14,950 bases of DNA from Tannerella sp. (GTDB lineage: Bacteria > Bacteroidota > Bacteroidia > Bacteroidales > Tannerellaceae): positions 1-14,950 of the forward strand of contig JAISYY010000379.1 in the NCBI GenBank assembly GCA_031269635.1. The letters run 5' to 3'. Below the pieces are notes generated by a model. It was not told the origin of the DNA and made no database searches. It worked only from the letters and a program-made list of their open reading frames with translations. Of this stretch, positions 14,913 through 14,950 are shown in pieces; the stretch's first letter is position 1, and each line of letters starts with the position of its first letter. The translations under genes were made by a program, and so were the position numbers.

Positions 14913-14950
14913 AGAAATTAATTATAAATTTTGACTATAAGGTATTATTA

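Overview
The window looks like chromosomal core sequence from a member of the Bacteroidota, most likely the Bacteroidales. The evidence is the gene order purH-mreB-mreC-mreD-mrdA-rodA, an enlarged RodA, weak or absent Shine-Dalgarno sites with A/T-rich leaders, and promoter elements of the Bacteroidota type (TTG ... TAnnTTTG). No insertion sequence, CRISPR array, tRNA, rRNA or phage gene was seen.

Layout. Positions 1-319 are an AT-rich spacer that may hold the first codons of a minus-strand gene leaving the left edge. Positions 320-9595 carry eight minus-strand genes. In transcription order they are grpE and dnaJ (Hsp70 co-chaperones), then purH (last two steps of IMP synthesis), then mreB, mreC, mreD, mrdA (PBP2) and rodA. 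The last five are the whole core of the lateral-wall elongation machine (elongasome). They are packed with overlaps of 8, 11 and 38 bases or a gap of 4, so translational coupling is likely. A -7 element sits just upstream of purH, so purH and the shape genes probably form one transcription unit, with possible read-through from dnaJ.

A divergent promoter region at 9596-9705 separates this block from a plus-strand pair. The first of the pair is an exported protein of unusual architecture (PDZ, DUF4136-like, split PDZ). It is followed 5 bases later by mutS2, an ATPase with a C-terminal Smr domain. A convergent minus-strand gene at 13908-14912 encodes a MtaA/uroporphyrinogen-decarboxylase-like methyltransferase. 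The spacer between it and mutS2 (13734-13907) holds a 34-codon open frame with coding-like composition and a 6-bp inverted repeat; its nature is unresolved.

Most of the window is ordinary housekeeping sequence. The points worth a second look are the 13734-13907 spacer, the PDZ/DUF4136-like protein coupled to mutS2, the Cys/His cluster in PBP2, the solitary MtaA-like gene, and a hairpin in the dnaJ leader. I saw no clear sign of a new defence or mobile system.
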